DNA from: Microbacterium yannicii PS01
GTDB lineage: Bacteria; Actinomycetota; Actinomycetes; Actinomycetales; Microbacteriaceae
Direction of reading: 5' to 3'
Assembly: GCF_000304335.1 (NCBI RefSeq)
Contig: NZ_CAJF01000005.1
Location: 91,940 to 155,939 of the forward strand
Length of the DNA stretch: 64,000 nt
Made by a program: the position numbers and the translations under genes
Shown: positions 18,011-26,506 of the stretch, in pieces
Layout of the letters: each line of letters starts with the position of its first letter
Position numbering within the stretch: position 1 is the stretch's first letter
Notes under the pieces: generated by a model
Told to the model about the DNA's origin: nothing
The model's database searches: none
Seen by the model: the letters and a program-made list of their open reading frames with translations, nothing else

Positions 18011-19799
18011 CACCCGTCACCTCCATCAGCTCGACCTTGCGCGACGATTCGAGGAGGTCGCGCGTGTAGGGGTGTGCCGGGCTGGCGAAGAGTGCATCCA
18101 CGTCATTGCTCTCGACGATCCGCCCGTCCTTCATGACACTGACCCGGTCGCAGATGTCCGCCACGACACCGAGATTGTGCGTGACGATGACCATGGCAAG
18201 TCCACGCTCCAGACTCAGCTCACGCAGAAGCTCGAGGACCTCGGCCTGCACGGTGACATCGAGCGCCGTCGTCGGTTCGTCCGCCACGATCAGCTCGGGG
18301 GACGAGGCGACCGCCCCGCAGATCAGCACGCGCTGCGCCATTCCGCCCGAGATCTCATGCGGGTAGAGCCGCATCACACGGTCGGGGTCGTCGATTCCGA
18401 CTCGTGCAAGCAAGTTGACCAGCTCCGTGCGTGCGCGGGATCTCGACATGCCGGTGGCCGCGCGCAGCCCGTAGATCAGTTGGGCGCCGATCGTGAATGA
18501 CGGGTCGAGATTCGACATCGGCTCTTGCGGCACATACGCGATCTGTCGTCCTCGAGCCTGCCGAATGCGGGCCTTGTCGGCCAGCAGGTCCTTGCCCTTG
18601 AAGAAGACGCTGCCACCAAGGACGACGGCTTCGCGTGGCAGGATCCCGACCACCGAGAACGCGATCTGAGATTTGCCTGAGCCCGACTCGCCGACGAGTC
18701 CGTGGATCTCGCCGCGCCTGACATCCAAGTCGACTCCATGGACGACCTCACCCACGTCGTCCGCCGAGACGGGGTATCCGACGCGGAGCCCGCGCACCGC
18801 GAGGACGACATCCTGGGGCGGCGTGAGGTCGTTCACCCCCGCCACACGCTCGTCCTGAGCGACGCGCGCCAGTGAACGACGCCGCGAGGGCTTGAGTGAG
18901 GCGCTGCGGTTGGACGCTTGCAGCGTGTCACGCAGCGCGTTGCCGAGGAGAACGAACGCAAGGATCGTCACGCTGATGACGACGGCGGGGAAGAAGATGT
19001 TCTCCGGCACCAGGTAGATGTTCTCGAAAGTCTCCTGCAGGACCCGTCCCCAGGACGGCTCGTTCGGGCTGCCGAGGCCGATGAAGTCCACACCGGCGAG
19101 CAGGGCGACGGCAGTGGCGAGAACGAACGAACTCTGCACGATGACCGGCGCACGCACGGCAGAGAGCACGTGGCGTCCGACGATACGGAAATCCGAGAGG
19201 CCGACGACCTTCGCGGCATCGACGTAGAGCTCCGACCGCACGCTGATCACCACCGACCGGACCAGGCGGTAGAAGCTCGGGGTGACGATGACGCCGAACG
19301 CCGTCATGGCCGCAGGTATGTTCGGACCGGTGAGCGAGTACAGCGAGATGATCACCGCGATCCCGGGCAGCGACATGATCAAGTCCGAGATGAAGTTGGC
19401 AACGGCTTCCGTCTTCCCCCGGTAGAAGCCCGCGATCAGTCCCGACGTAAGGCCGAGGACGAGCGAGACGCCCAACACGAGCACGCAGGCGAGAAGCGTC
19501 GCCTGGGTTCCCCACATCAGCCGCGACAGGATGTCCCGGCCGGACTGGTCCGTACCGAAGAGGTGTCCATCGGTGAACGGCGGTACGTTCGCCGCAGCGA
19601 GATCGGTGGCATTCGGCGCGTACGGTGCGAGCCACGGTGCGGTCACTGCCACGAAGACGAGGATCGCCAACACAGCGAAGCCGAACACCGCGAACAGGTT
19701 CTTCAGCAGCGAGCGGAACGTGTTGCGCCGCACGCCCTTGCGCGCGAGTGCGGCCGTGCCGTCGGCTGCCGGATCGATTTCATGCTGGTCGACAGTCAT
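18003..19799 (-). CDS. Fused ABC permease (DppC-like) and ATP-binding protein (DppD-like)
   Basis: One 598-residue polypeptide. Residues 1-300 are a DppC-type permease with six membrane segments, an OppC N-terminal helix, and the coupling-loop pattern VDAAKVVGLSDFRIVGRHVL. After a linker rich in Arg and Ser, residues about 335-598 form a complete ATPase: Walker A GESGSGKSQ, signature ISGGMAQRVLICGA, Walker B LIVADEPTTALD, and HPYTRDLLES tail. The start ATG overlaps the DppB-like stop (ATGA at 19796-19799). The longer upstream open frame is a shadow of the permease gene. Such permease-ATPase fusions are known in actinobacterial Opp/Dpp systems. Confidence 0.92.
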   Translation of the reverse strand: MTVDQHEIDPAADGTAALARKGVRRNTFRSLLKNLFAVFGFAVLAILVFVAVTAPWLAPYAPNATDLAAANVPPFTDGHLFGTDQSGRDILSRLMWGTQATLLACVLVLGVSLVLGLTSGLIAGFYRGKTEAVANFISDLIMSLPGIAVIISLYSLTGPNIPAAMTAFGVIVTPSFYRLVRSVVISVRSELYVDAAKVVGLSDFRIVGRHVLSAVRAPVIVQSSFVLATAVALLAGVDFIGLGSPNEPSWGRVLQETFENIYLVPENIFFPAVVISVTILAFVLLGNALRDTLQASNRSASLKPSRRRSLARVAQDERVAGVNDLTPPQDVVLAVRGLRVGYPVSADDVGEVVHGVDLDVRRGEIHGLVGESGSGKSQIAFSVVGILPREAVVLGGSVFFKGKDLLADKARIRQARGRQIAYVPQEPMSNLDPSFTIGAQLIYGLRAATGMSRSRARTELVNLLARVGIDDPDRVMRLYPHEISGGMAQRVLICGAVASSPELIVADEPTTALDVTVQAEVLELLRELSLERGLAMVIVTHNLGVVADICDRVSVMKDGRIVESNDVDALFASPAHPYTRDLLESSRKVELMEVTGDE

Positions 19800-20737
19800 C
19801 GGATCCTCGCCTTCGGGTTGAGAACGCCGATGAGCAAGTCGGCCAGGAAGTTGATGATGAGGACGAGGATCATCGTGAAGACCACCGTGCCCATCACCAT
19901 CGGCACGTCGCCGGCTTGTGCTGACAGGACGATGAGCTGACCGATGCCGGGCAGTGCGAAGACCTGCTCGATGAACAGTGCAGCTCCGAGGAGCCCGAGG
20001 GTGGTGAGGCTGAGGACCACGAGTCCGGGACCGGCCGCATTGCGAAGGACGTGGCGGAACAGGAGGGGTCCCTCCTTGATGCCTCGTGATCGCAGTGTGC
20101 GAACGTAGTCCTGAGACAGGGCGTCGAGGACGGAGCCGCGAAATTGCTGTGCCGAGGAGGCGATCGTGCCGATCAAGAGCGCGATCACGGGGAGCGTCAG
20201 CGACCACAGCCACCCTTGGACACCGTCGGTGATCGGTATGTATCCGGTCGCGGGGTAGAGCGGGACGGCCACGGCAAAGGCGAACACGAGCCCGATGGCG
20301 AGGATGAATCCAGGGACCGCAGCACCGAGGACGGAGAGGAACTGCACGACACGGTCGACCCAGCCCCCGTACAGGGCCGCAGTGACGCCGAGCACCACAC
20401 TGAGAATGGCGGTCAGCGTCATCGTGATGATGATGAGCGACAGGGTGACCGGAATTCGGGTGGAGAGCGCCTCGGTCACCGATTGGCCGGTGAGGAAGGA
20501 GGCCCCCAGATCGCCCTGCACCACTCCCGAGAGGTAGTCGAAGTACTGGACGATCAGGGGACGGGTGAGCCCCAGCTCTTCCGCCTTCGCCGCAACCTGC
20601 TCATCGGACGCGCTGAGCCCGAGAACCGAGCGAGCGATCCCGATGCCGTCGGTGAACGTGACCGTGAAGGTGATGAAACCGACGATCACGAACAACCCTG
20701 CGGCACGGACGAGGTTGATGGCGATGTAGCGAAGCAT
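19796..20737 (-). CDS. ABC transporter permease, oligopeptide/DppB type
   Basis: A 313-residue inner-membrane protein with six hydrophobic segments and the DppB N-terminal signature MLRYIAINLVRAAGLFVIVG. The large loop after TM1 (ARSVLGLSASDEQVAAKAEE) and the coupling loop DALSQDYVRTLRSRG are typical. It lies 19 bp after the binding-protein gene and overlaps the fused permease-ATPase by 4 bp. It forms the translocation heterodimer with the permease half of that fusion. Confidence 0.92.
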   Translation of the reverse strand: MLRYIAINLVRAAGLFVIVGFITFTVTFTDGIGIARSVLGLSASDEQVAAKAEELGLTRPLIVQYFDYLSGVVQGDLGASFLTGQSVTEALSTRIPVTLSLIIITMTLTAILSVVLGVTAALYGGWVDRVVQFLSVLGAAVPGFILAIGLVFAFAVAVPLYPATGYIPITDGVQGWLWSLTLPVIALLIGTIASSAQQFRGSVLDALSQDYVRTLRSRGIKEGPLLFRHVLRNAAGPGLVVLSLTTLGLLGAALFIEQVFALPGIGQLIVLSAQAGDVPMVMGTVVFTMILVLIINFLADLLIGVLNPKARIR

Positions 20738-20756
20738 TGCTGGGGCTCACCTTCTC

Positions 20757-22289
20757 CTAGTTCTTCTGGAAGTCCCGCAGCAACGGGTGCAGAGCGGAGA
20801 AGTCCGACATCGTCGGGACACTGATGTCCGGGCTGTAGAGATAGAACCCGTCCGGGTACGCCATCGGCACGAACCACGCCTGGTCGATCACGTACTGGTT
20901 GATCTGCTGCTGCGCCGCGATGCGCTCTTCCTCTGAACCCGTCAAGATCGTCTGCCACAGCCCGTCGATAGTGGCATCCGGCTGGTGTGAGACGTTCCAG
21001 ATGCCGTCCGGCAGAACGTAGTCCTTGATGTCCTGCAGCGACTCGCCGTAGTTGCCGAGCTGCCACAGCGGCACGGGGTAGGTCCCGCTCAGCAGCTCGG
21101 TGATCGCGTCGGGACCGGTCAGGTTGACCTGCTCCACCGTGATGTTGAGCTGCGCGAGCTGCTCCGTCACGTAGGGGAACAGGAGGTCGTGATTCTGCCC
21201 TTCGAAGAAGGGGATCTGAAGCGTGAATCCGTCGGCGAACCCTGCCTCCGCCATGAGCGCCTGAGCGGCCTCGACATCGTACGGGTAGGGGTCTTCGGTG
21301 AGGTCCTCAAGGTAGGCGCTGCTCCCGGGCCGGAAGATCTGGTAGGCCGGGTCGGCATATCCGCGATACAGATCGGTCGCAATGGAGTCGCGATCGAAGA
21401 CCATGTTCATGGCCTGGCGGACGCGGACGTCGCCGAGTGCCGGGATGGTCTCACCGTTGTGGTCGGTGATGAGGAGCCGCGTCGTGGTTCCACGAAGTGT
21501 CACTGCCTCGAGCCCGGACTTCTCTGCTTCCTCGATCGTCGCGGCGCTGCCGAGGATGCCGTCGATCTGGCCCGTCTTCAGCGCGTTCAGGCCTGCCGTC
21601 GGGTCCGTGAAGACCTTCAACTCGAGCGTCTCGTACGGGTACGTGTCGCTGTCGAAGTAGTCGGGGTTCTTGGTGAGAGTGTATGTGGATCCCTGGGTGC
21701 TCTTGCTGGGCTCGTAGACGTAGGGACCGCTGCCCACCACGGTGGTGTCCTGCTCGTCGCCGGCGTAGTACTCGGCCGAGGAGATCTGCGCTTCGCACAG
21801 GATCAGGTCGAGGGTCGGCGTCGGCTGCGGCCAGGTGATCGTCATGTTGTAGTCGTCGACGATGTCGAAGGTGAGGTCGGCAAAACGGGCGTTGTTCTCG
21901 CCCGCGAACTCATACGCTGCCTGAACGTCCTCAGTCGTGAGGTCGCTGCCGTCCGAGAAGGTGATGTCTTCACGGAGCTTGACGGTCGCTGCGCTCTTGT
22001 CGTCGTTGTACTCCCACTCCTCGGCGACTTGAGCGGAGGGCTTGCCGAACTCGTCGCAGATGAGCAGCGTGTCCCACGCGGCATCCGCGAACCATCCCTG
22101 GTAGCTCGGCTGGATACCGACGCTGAGTCCGGGAAGGTCGGCGGTCATTCCGAGCGTGAGCGTGTCCCCCGCGTCACCACCCGTGGCAGATCCGCCGCCG
22201 CCTCCCGGGGCGCAGGCCGTGAGCGCGAGTGCCGCAACGAACGCGGGGACCGCGACTGCTGCGGCTGCGCGTCGACGTGTGAATCGCAT
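20757..22289 (-). CDS. ABC transporter substrate-binding lipoprotein, family 5 (Opp/Dpp type)
   Basis: A 510-residue protein with a signal peptide and lipobox LTAC (Cys26), followed by a Gly-rich tether. The body is a family 5 extracellular binding protein (LRQAMNMVFDRDSIATDLYRG-like region near residue 310). The start ATG has an excellent ribosome binding site, AAAGGAG, 6 nt upstream; the longer open frame lacks one. As first gene of the importer-GH78-GH43-DUF5060 operon it probably captures the extracellular glycoside. Family 5 proteins bind peptides but also cello-, manno- and galacto-oligosaccharides, so a rhamnose-containing ligand is plausible (inference). Confidence 0.92.
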   Translation of the reverse strand: MRFTRRRAAAAVAVPAFVAALALTACAPGGGGGSATGGDAGDTLTLGMTADLPGLSVGIQPSYQGWFADAAWDTLLICDEFGKPSAQVAEEWEYNDDKSAATVKLREDITFSDGSDLTTEDVQAAYEFAGENNARFADLTFDIVDDYNMTITWPQPTPTLDLILCEAQISSAEYYAGDEQDTTVVGSGPYVYEPSKSTQGSTYTLTKNPDYFDSDTYPYETLELKVFTDPTAGLNALKTGQIDGILGSAATIEEAEKSGLEAVTLRGTTTRLLITDHNGETIPALGDVRVRQAMNMVFDRDSIATDLYRGYADPAYQIFRPGSSAYLEDLTEDPYPYDVEAAQALMAEAGFADGFTLQIPFFEGQNHDLLFPYVTEQLAQLNITVEQVNLTGPDAITELLSGTYPVPLWQLGNYGESLQDIKDYVLPDGIWNVSHQPDATIDGLWQTILTGSEEERIAAQQQINQYVIDQAWFVPMAYPDGFYLYSPDISVPTMSDFSALHPLLRDFQKN

Positions 22290-22415
22290 TGCAACTCCTT
22301 TGTTGTTTCTCCTGGCTCGGGCGGTGCTGCCCGGCGGACCTGAACGTGACATTCGGGTCGTCCGCGAGCGACGTTAGGCCCGGCTCAGGGTGCTCAGCAA
22401 TCGAGACACCGATTA

Positions 22416-22423
22416 TTGCGCAA
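22416..22423. promoter_or_regulatory. Putative LacI-family operator TTGCGCAA (site 2)
   Basis: A palindrome 127 bp upstream of the binding-protein gene. The minus strand reads TTGCGCAATAATCG, the same extended 14-mer pattern as sites 1 and 5. Confidence 0.75.
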
Positions 22424-22576
22424 CGGCTTCAACGTCCTCCTTTCAGCCTGCCGCGGGTGGTCGGGCGCGCCTGCGGTCACAGCTTGGGTCGGCGATCCCG
22501 CTCAATGAGCGGCAACCGCGCTCCCCGTCTTGCATCGACCGGGGTCAGATGGGTTACGATCGGCCGCGACATTCGC

Positions 22577-22584
22577 TTGCGCAA
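22577..22584. promoter_or_regulatory. Putative LacI-family operator TTGCGCAA (site 3, autoregulatory)
   Basis: The palindrome ends 12 nt before the lacI GTG and lies downstream of the best -10 candidate. A repressor bound there would block transcription of its own gene. It lacks the TCG tail of the other four sites. Confidence 0.7.
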
Positions 22585-22596
22585 AATAAGGGAATC

Positions 22597-23637
22597 GTGA
22601 ACGAGAAGCCGAAGCAAGCGGTCACCCTCCGGGACGTGGCGGAGGCGGCCGGCGTGTCTGTGGCAACCGCCTCCCGGGCTCTGACCGGACGCGGCGACCT
22701 CTCGCGGCGCACGCGCGAGCTCGTAGCGGTCGCCGCCCGCGACCTCGGGTATGACAGGGGCGACGTGACGCGCGGGCGCCCGACGACTCTGGATCCCCGT
22801 CTCATCGAGTTCGTGCTCGGAAGCTTCGACGACGCGTGGACAGATGCCATGACGACCGGCGCTCGCGAGGCCGCATTCCGGCTCGGGTTCGATCTCGTGC
22901 TCACCCTGGAACGCGCCGAACCGACCGACGACTGGCCCACGCGCGTTGCGACTCGCCGACCGTCCGGGGTGATCATCGGGATCATCCGGCCTACCAATCG
23001 CCAGCTGGCGGAACTGCGAGGTCTGCGGATTCCCATCGTTCTTCTCGAGCCTCGCTCTGATCCCGAGGGTGCCCTGGCCAGCGTGGGAACGACGGACTGG
23101 CAGGGCGGATATGACGCGGGGACCCACCTGGCTGCCGGTCATTACAGCCGCTACATCATCGTCACCGGCGAGCCGCGGTACCGGTTCGGCCGGGCTCGCG
23201 AGGAGGGTTTTCGCCAAGCGATAGCGGACGCCACGGGCAAGAAAGTGACCCGCGTCAACTCCGAGTGGACGGATGCACCCCTCACCGAGGAGATGCTGCG
23301 AGCACTCGCCGAGGATCGCTCGCCGGTCGGAGTGTTCGCCTGCAACGACGAGATGGCCTTCGCCGTGTATCGAGCGGCCGCCCAACTCGGCCGAATCATC
23401 CCCGATGACATCGGCGTCGTGGGCTTCAACGATGAACCCCGGGCGGCACATGCCAGGCCCCCGCTGACGTCCGTGCGCCAGCCGCTGCGCGCCATGGCGG
23501 CGCGGGCCGTTGAACTCGTCGCCGAATTGCGCCGTCACGAAGACGACTCCTTCGAGCGGATCGAGCTCCCGAGCGAACTGATCGTGCGCGGATCGACGAG
23601 GAAGCTTCCCGTCGAGGAACAACCCTCGGGCAGCTGA
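22597..23637 (+). CDS. LacI-family transcriptional regulator
   Basis: A 346-residue regulator. The N-terminal LacI helix-turn-helix (TLRDVAEAAGVSVATASRAL, residues 10-29) and a hinge region are followed by a periplasmic-binding-like effector domain (SGVIIGIIRPT, VFACNDEMAFAVYRAAAQLG, DIGVVGFNDEP, PLTSVRQPL). The start is the GTG with AAGGGA upstream; the open frame runs 69 codons further but that part looks non-coding. It is divergent from the importer operon and convergent with the second GH78. LacI proteins bind central-CG palindromes, and TTGCGCAA occurs upstream of this gene and of four neighbouring promoters, so it is the likely master regulator. The effector is probably L-rhamnose or a rhamnoside (inference). 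Confidence 0.92.
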   Translation: MNEKPKQAVTLRDVAEAAGVSVATASRALTGRGDLSRRTRELVAVAARDLGYDRGDVTRGRPTTLDPRLIEFVLGSFDDAWTDAMTTGAREAAFRLGFDLVLTLERAEPTDDWPTRVATRRPSGVIIGIIRPTNRQLAELRGLRIPIVLLEPRSDPEGALASVGTTDWQGGYDAGTHLAAGHYSRYIIVTGEPRYRFGRAREEGFRQAIADATGKKVTRVNSEWTDAPLTEEMLRALAEDRSPVGVFACNDEMAFAVYRAAAQLGRIIPDDIGVVGFNDEPRAAHARPPLTSVRQPLRAMAARAVELVAELRRHEDDSFERIELPSELIVRGSTRKLPVEEQPSGS

Positions 23638-23654
23638 CGCGCTCATGCCGCCAG

Positions 23655-26348
23655 TCAGTCGCGCGGATAGGAGCGTGCGACCTCGCCCGGGCCGACGACC
23701 TCCACCGCACTGCCGACACGCATTGTCGCCGTGCACCCCTGCGGGATGCTCGCCCTCAGTTCGACCGCCTCCGCGTGCCGCCTCCATGACACTTCGATCG
23801 GGCCTCGTACGGTGTCCAGGCGTGTTCGGGCGTGGTCGATGGGCCCGTCCACATCCGGAGCGACCAGCACTTCTGCGTAGCCTGGCGCCGTCGACTCGAT
23901 GCCCCCGATCCGGCGTACGAGCCAGTCGTCGACGCATCCGAACGCGTAGTGGTTGAACGAGGATCGCGTCGGTGTCCCGTCCTCGCGGATGGCGTCCCAC
24001 GATTCCCAGACGGTGGTGGCGCCGCGGTCGACAGCGTAGAGCCACGACGGGGTGGTCTCTTGCCAGAGGATCCGCCGGGCGACGTCCCGCTCCCCCGCCT
24101 CCCAGAGCACATCGAGGAGGTGCGGGGTCGAGAGGAAGCCCGTGTCGAGATGATGGTCCGCCTCTTGGATCAGGCGTACGAGGTGCCCGACTGCGCGCTC
24201 GCGTCGCTCGTCGGGGATCAGGTCGAATGCGATCGCCAGCACGTAGATGCCCTGCAGATCGATTGGCAGGGTTCCATCCTCGGCGACGTACTCGTCGACG
24301 AATGCCCGGCGGATGCGCGCTGCGCGTGTGGCCAGGGCGGTGAAATCCTCGTCCAGACCCAGGACGCGGGCAACCTCCGCAGCCAGCTGGGTACTACGCG
24401 CGTGGAACATCGCGGTCACGATTTCACTGCGAAGGCGCGGCATCGCCATCTCGACCGGATCCAGGCCCTCGCGCATGATGCTCGGTGCGAGCCAGTCGCC
24501 GAACTGCCACCCGGTGTTCCACATCAGCCTGTGGCGGGCGAGCCGTTCGGGGTCAGCATCCCTCAAACGATCGGGGACCGCGGTCAGCGCCTGAGCCTGC
24601 TGGAAGTCGACCCACCTACGTATGGCGGAATAGTTCTCAGCGAGCACACGCGTGTCGTCGTACCGCTGATACAGGGTCCACGGGACATGCACGATGGCAT
24701 CGCCCCACCCTGCGGCGGCGGTGACATCCGACGGACCTCCGTCATGCATCGAGGGGATCACCGGGATGACGGGCGGGATCCGGCCATCCGGATGCTGATC
24801 GACACGAGCGTTCGCGAGCCATCGCTCCACGAAGGGGCGGATGTCCATCACGGTCGCTGCGGATGGAGCGTAGACGAGCAGGTCTCCGGTCCAACCGGCG
24901 CGTTCCCGCTGCGGGCAGTCGGTCGGGATGGAGAGAAAGTTGCCCCGCTGCGACCACACGACGTTCTCGTGCAGACGATTGATGCGCTTGTCGGAGGTGT
25001 GAAACTCGAGCGTCTCGCGCAGGTCGGAAGCGAGGACGACACCCGTTGCGGCGTAGAGCTGGAAATCCTCGTCTGAGGTGATGCTGGCGTACCGGAACCC
25101 GTGGAAGGTGAAGGTCGGCTCGTATTCCTCGACCTCCTCGCCGCGGGCGACGTAATGGTCGGTCTGATCCTTGTTCGGGCCGACGATGTTGTCGAAGAAC
25201 GACCCGTCGGGCGCGAGCACCTCGCCGTGCTGCAGGGTGAGGCGCACGCCGCTCGAGGCCCTCACACGAATACGCAGGCGACCGGCGATGACCTGTGCGA
25301 GATCAACGAGATACTCCCGGGGCGAGACGTGCGTGATCCTGCCGTCGATGTCGCGGGTCCTGCGAATCGGCTCGCCGGCGAACGGGACGAGCGTCGTGAC
25401 ATCGTCACCGCCGTCACGGCACGGAGCCCAGCCCACGACCTCGCGGGTCGGCTCACTCCAGCCTGGGTCGGCACGACGAGCGTCGAAACACTCGCCGATG
25501 AAGATGTCGGCGTAGTCCCACGGCGCAGAATTGCTCATACTGGCTGCCGCATCGGAGACGACGATCTGCCGCTCTCCGTCCGGGTACTCCACCGACAACT
25601 GCCAGATCACGGCGAGTTCGTCCCCGTATTGCGCGCTCGATCCGGTGATCCCGATGCGGCCGGCGAACCACCCGTCCGAGACTGTCATGCCCACGACGTT
25701 CTCTCCGGCCGCGAGATGGTCCGCTACGTCGTAGCACTGGAAGGACAAGCGTGAACCGTACGCGTCCCACCCTGGCGCCAGCACCTCCTCACCGACTGCT
25801 CGGCCATTCACTTCGGCCGTGTAGATGCCACGCGCCGTCGCGTAGAGGCGAGCGCGCACGGGCGCGTCTCGGAGGTGGAACGGCTGCCGGACGCGCCGGG
25901 GCGGGTGCAGCCGCTCAGACGGATCACCCACGGGGACGGCACGGCCGGCAACGATGTCGGGGATCGTGAAGATCTCGCGATCGACCCGCTTCTGTGATGG
26001 CACCACCCACCGCGCGCTCCAGTCATCAACGCGTAACAAGGAGGTGCCGAAGGTGCCGGACGCGGACGCCTCCTCACCCTCCGTCGACCAGGCGTCGACG
26101 GTCCAGCTGTAGTCGGCATCCGACTCCAGCGCGGCGCCGCCGTACACGACGTCGATGGCGTGGGCGCTCTCGAGTCGACCGCTGTTCCAGACGACCTCAA
26201 ACCCTTTCGTGATGGTCACAGCACACGCGGCTTGGGCGAATCCGAGACTCGACCGCCAGCCGAACACCGGCACGGCCGTGGCGATCGCGGACGGGCTCGT
26301 GCTCCGCTCCACCGTCAGCGAGTGAATCGTCCTCGAACCCTCGCTCAT
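23655..26348 (-). CDS. GH78 alpha-L-rhamnosidase, second paralogue
   Basis: An 897-residue protein with GH78 layout: N-terminal sandwiches (ATARGIYTAEVNG, VSDGWFAGRIG), then the (alpha/alpha)6 barrel. The acid Glu is in DCPQRERAGWTGD (about residue 481) and the base Glu in ATTVWESWDA (about 781). A C-terminal jelly roll ends it; it lacks the helical extension of the first GH78. I took the ATG with AGGAAGG 7 nt upstream, 24 codons inside the open frame. No signal peptide. It is transcribed alone from a promoter with its own TTGCGCAA site, convergent with lacI (17 bp apart). The shorter catalytic loop places it in a different GH78 subgroup. Confidence 0.93.
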   Translation of the reverse strand: MSEGSRTIHSLTVERSTSPSAIATAVPVFGWRSSLGFAQAACAVTITKGFEVVWNSGRLESAHAIDVVYGGAALESDADYSWTVDAWSTEGEEASASGTFGTSLLRVDDWSARWVVPSQKRVDREIFTIPDIVAGRAVPVGDPSERLHPPRRVRQPFHLRDAPVRARLYATARGIYTAEVNGRAVGEEVLAPGWDAYGSRLSFQCYDVADHLAAGENVVGMTVSDGWFAGRIGITGSSAQYGDELAVIWQLSVEYPDGERQIVVSDAAASMSNSAPWDYADIFIGECFDARRADPGWSEPTREVVGWAPCRDGGDDVTTLVPFAGEPIRRTRDIDGRITHVSPREYLVDLAQVIAGRLRIRVRASSGVRLTLQHGEVLAPDGSFFDNIVGPNKDQTDHYVARGEEVEEYEPTFTFHGFRYASITSDEDFQLYAATGVVLASDLRETLEFHTSDKRINRLHENVVWSQRGNFLSIPTDCPQRERAGWTGDLLVYAPSAATVMDIRPFVERWLANARVDQHPDGRIPPVIPVIPSMHDGGPSDVTAAAGWGDAIVHVPWTLYQRYDDTRVLAENYSAIRRWVDFQQAQALTAVPDRLRDADPERLARHRLMWNTGWQFGDWLAPSIMREGLDPVEMAMPRLRSEIVTAMFHARSTQLAAEVARVLGLDEDFTALATRAARIRRAFVDEYVAEDGTLPIDLQGIYVLAIAFDLIPDERRERAVGHLVRLIQEADHHLDTGFLSTPHLLDVLWEAGERDVARRILWQETTPSWLYAVDRGATTVWESWDAIREDGTPTRSSFNHYAFGCVDDWLVRRIGGIESTAPGYAEVLVAPDVDGPIDHARTRLDTVRGPIEVSWRRHAEAVELRASIPQGCTATMRVGSAVEVVGPGEVARSYPRD

Positions 26349-26434
26349 GGCGATTCCTTCCTGCCCGCGTGGGACGCGGCACCGACGAACCACGTTAGGA
26401 CGGCGGTCTGCTCGACCCAATCAGTGAGCGAGAA

Positions 26435-26442
26435 TTGCGCAA
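26435..26442. promoter_or_regulatory. Putative LacI-family operator TTGCGCAA (site 4)
   Basis: A palindrome 87 bp upstream of the second GH78 gene. The minus strand reads TTGCGCAATTCTCG, keeping the TCG tail of sites 1, 2 and 5. Confidence 0.75.
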
Positions 26443-26465
26443 GCAGCCCTTCATGCGTGGCCGGC

Positions 26466-26501
26466 CGCGGATGGATGCCCCCGGAGGGGCATCCATCCGC
26501 G
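26466..26501. terminator. Terminator hairpin after the esterase gene
   Basis: A perfect 16-bp stem (15 bp plus one outer C-G) around the loop CGGA, beginning 5 bp after the esterase stop codon. The arms contain GGATGGATGCCCC and its complement. It separates the esterase transcript from the second GH78 promoter. Confidence 0.85.
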
Positions 26502-26506
26502 CACCT

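Larger units (their letters stand above)
22290..22596. promoter_or_regulatory. Divergent promoter region between the ABC/GH operon and lacI
   Basis: A 307-bp non-coding gap containing two TTGCGCAA palindromes (22416 and 22577). For lacI, TTGCAT at 22530-22535 and TACGAT at 22555-22560 (19-bp spacer) are the best -35/-10 pair, placing the second palindrome just downstream of the presumed transcription start. For the minus-strand operon I see no strong consensus pair. Nothing else coding is visible. Confidence 0.6.

Noticed and set aside
19800..20213. Upstream extension of the fused permease-ATPase frame
   Set aside because: The extra about 140 residues are Arg/Pro/His-rich and lie inside the permease gene; the ATG at 19799 overlaps the permease stop.
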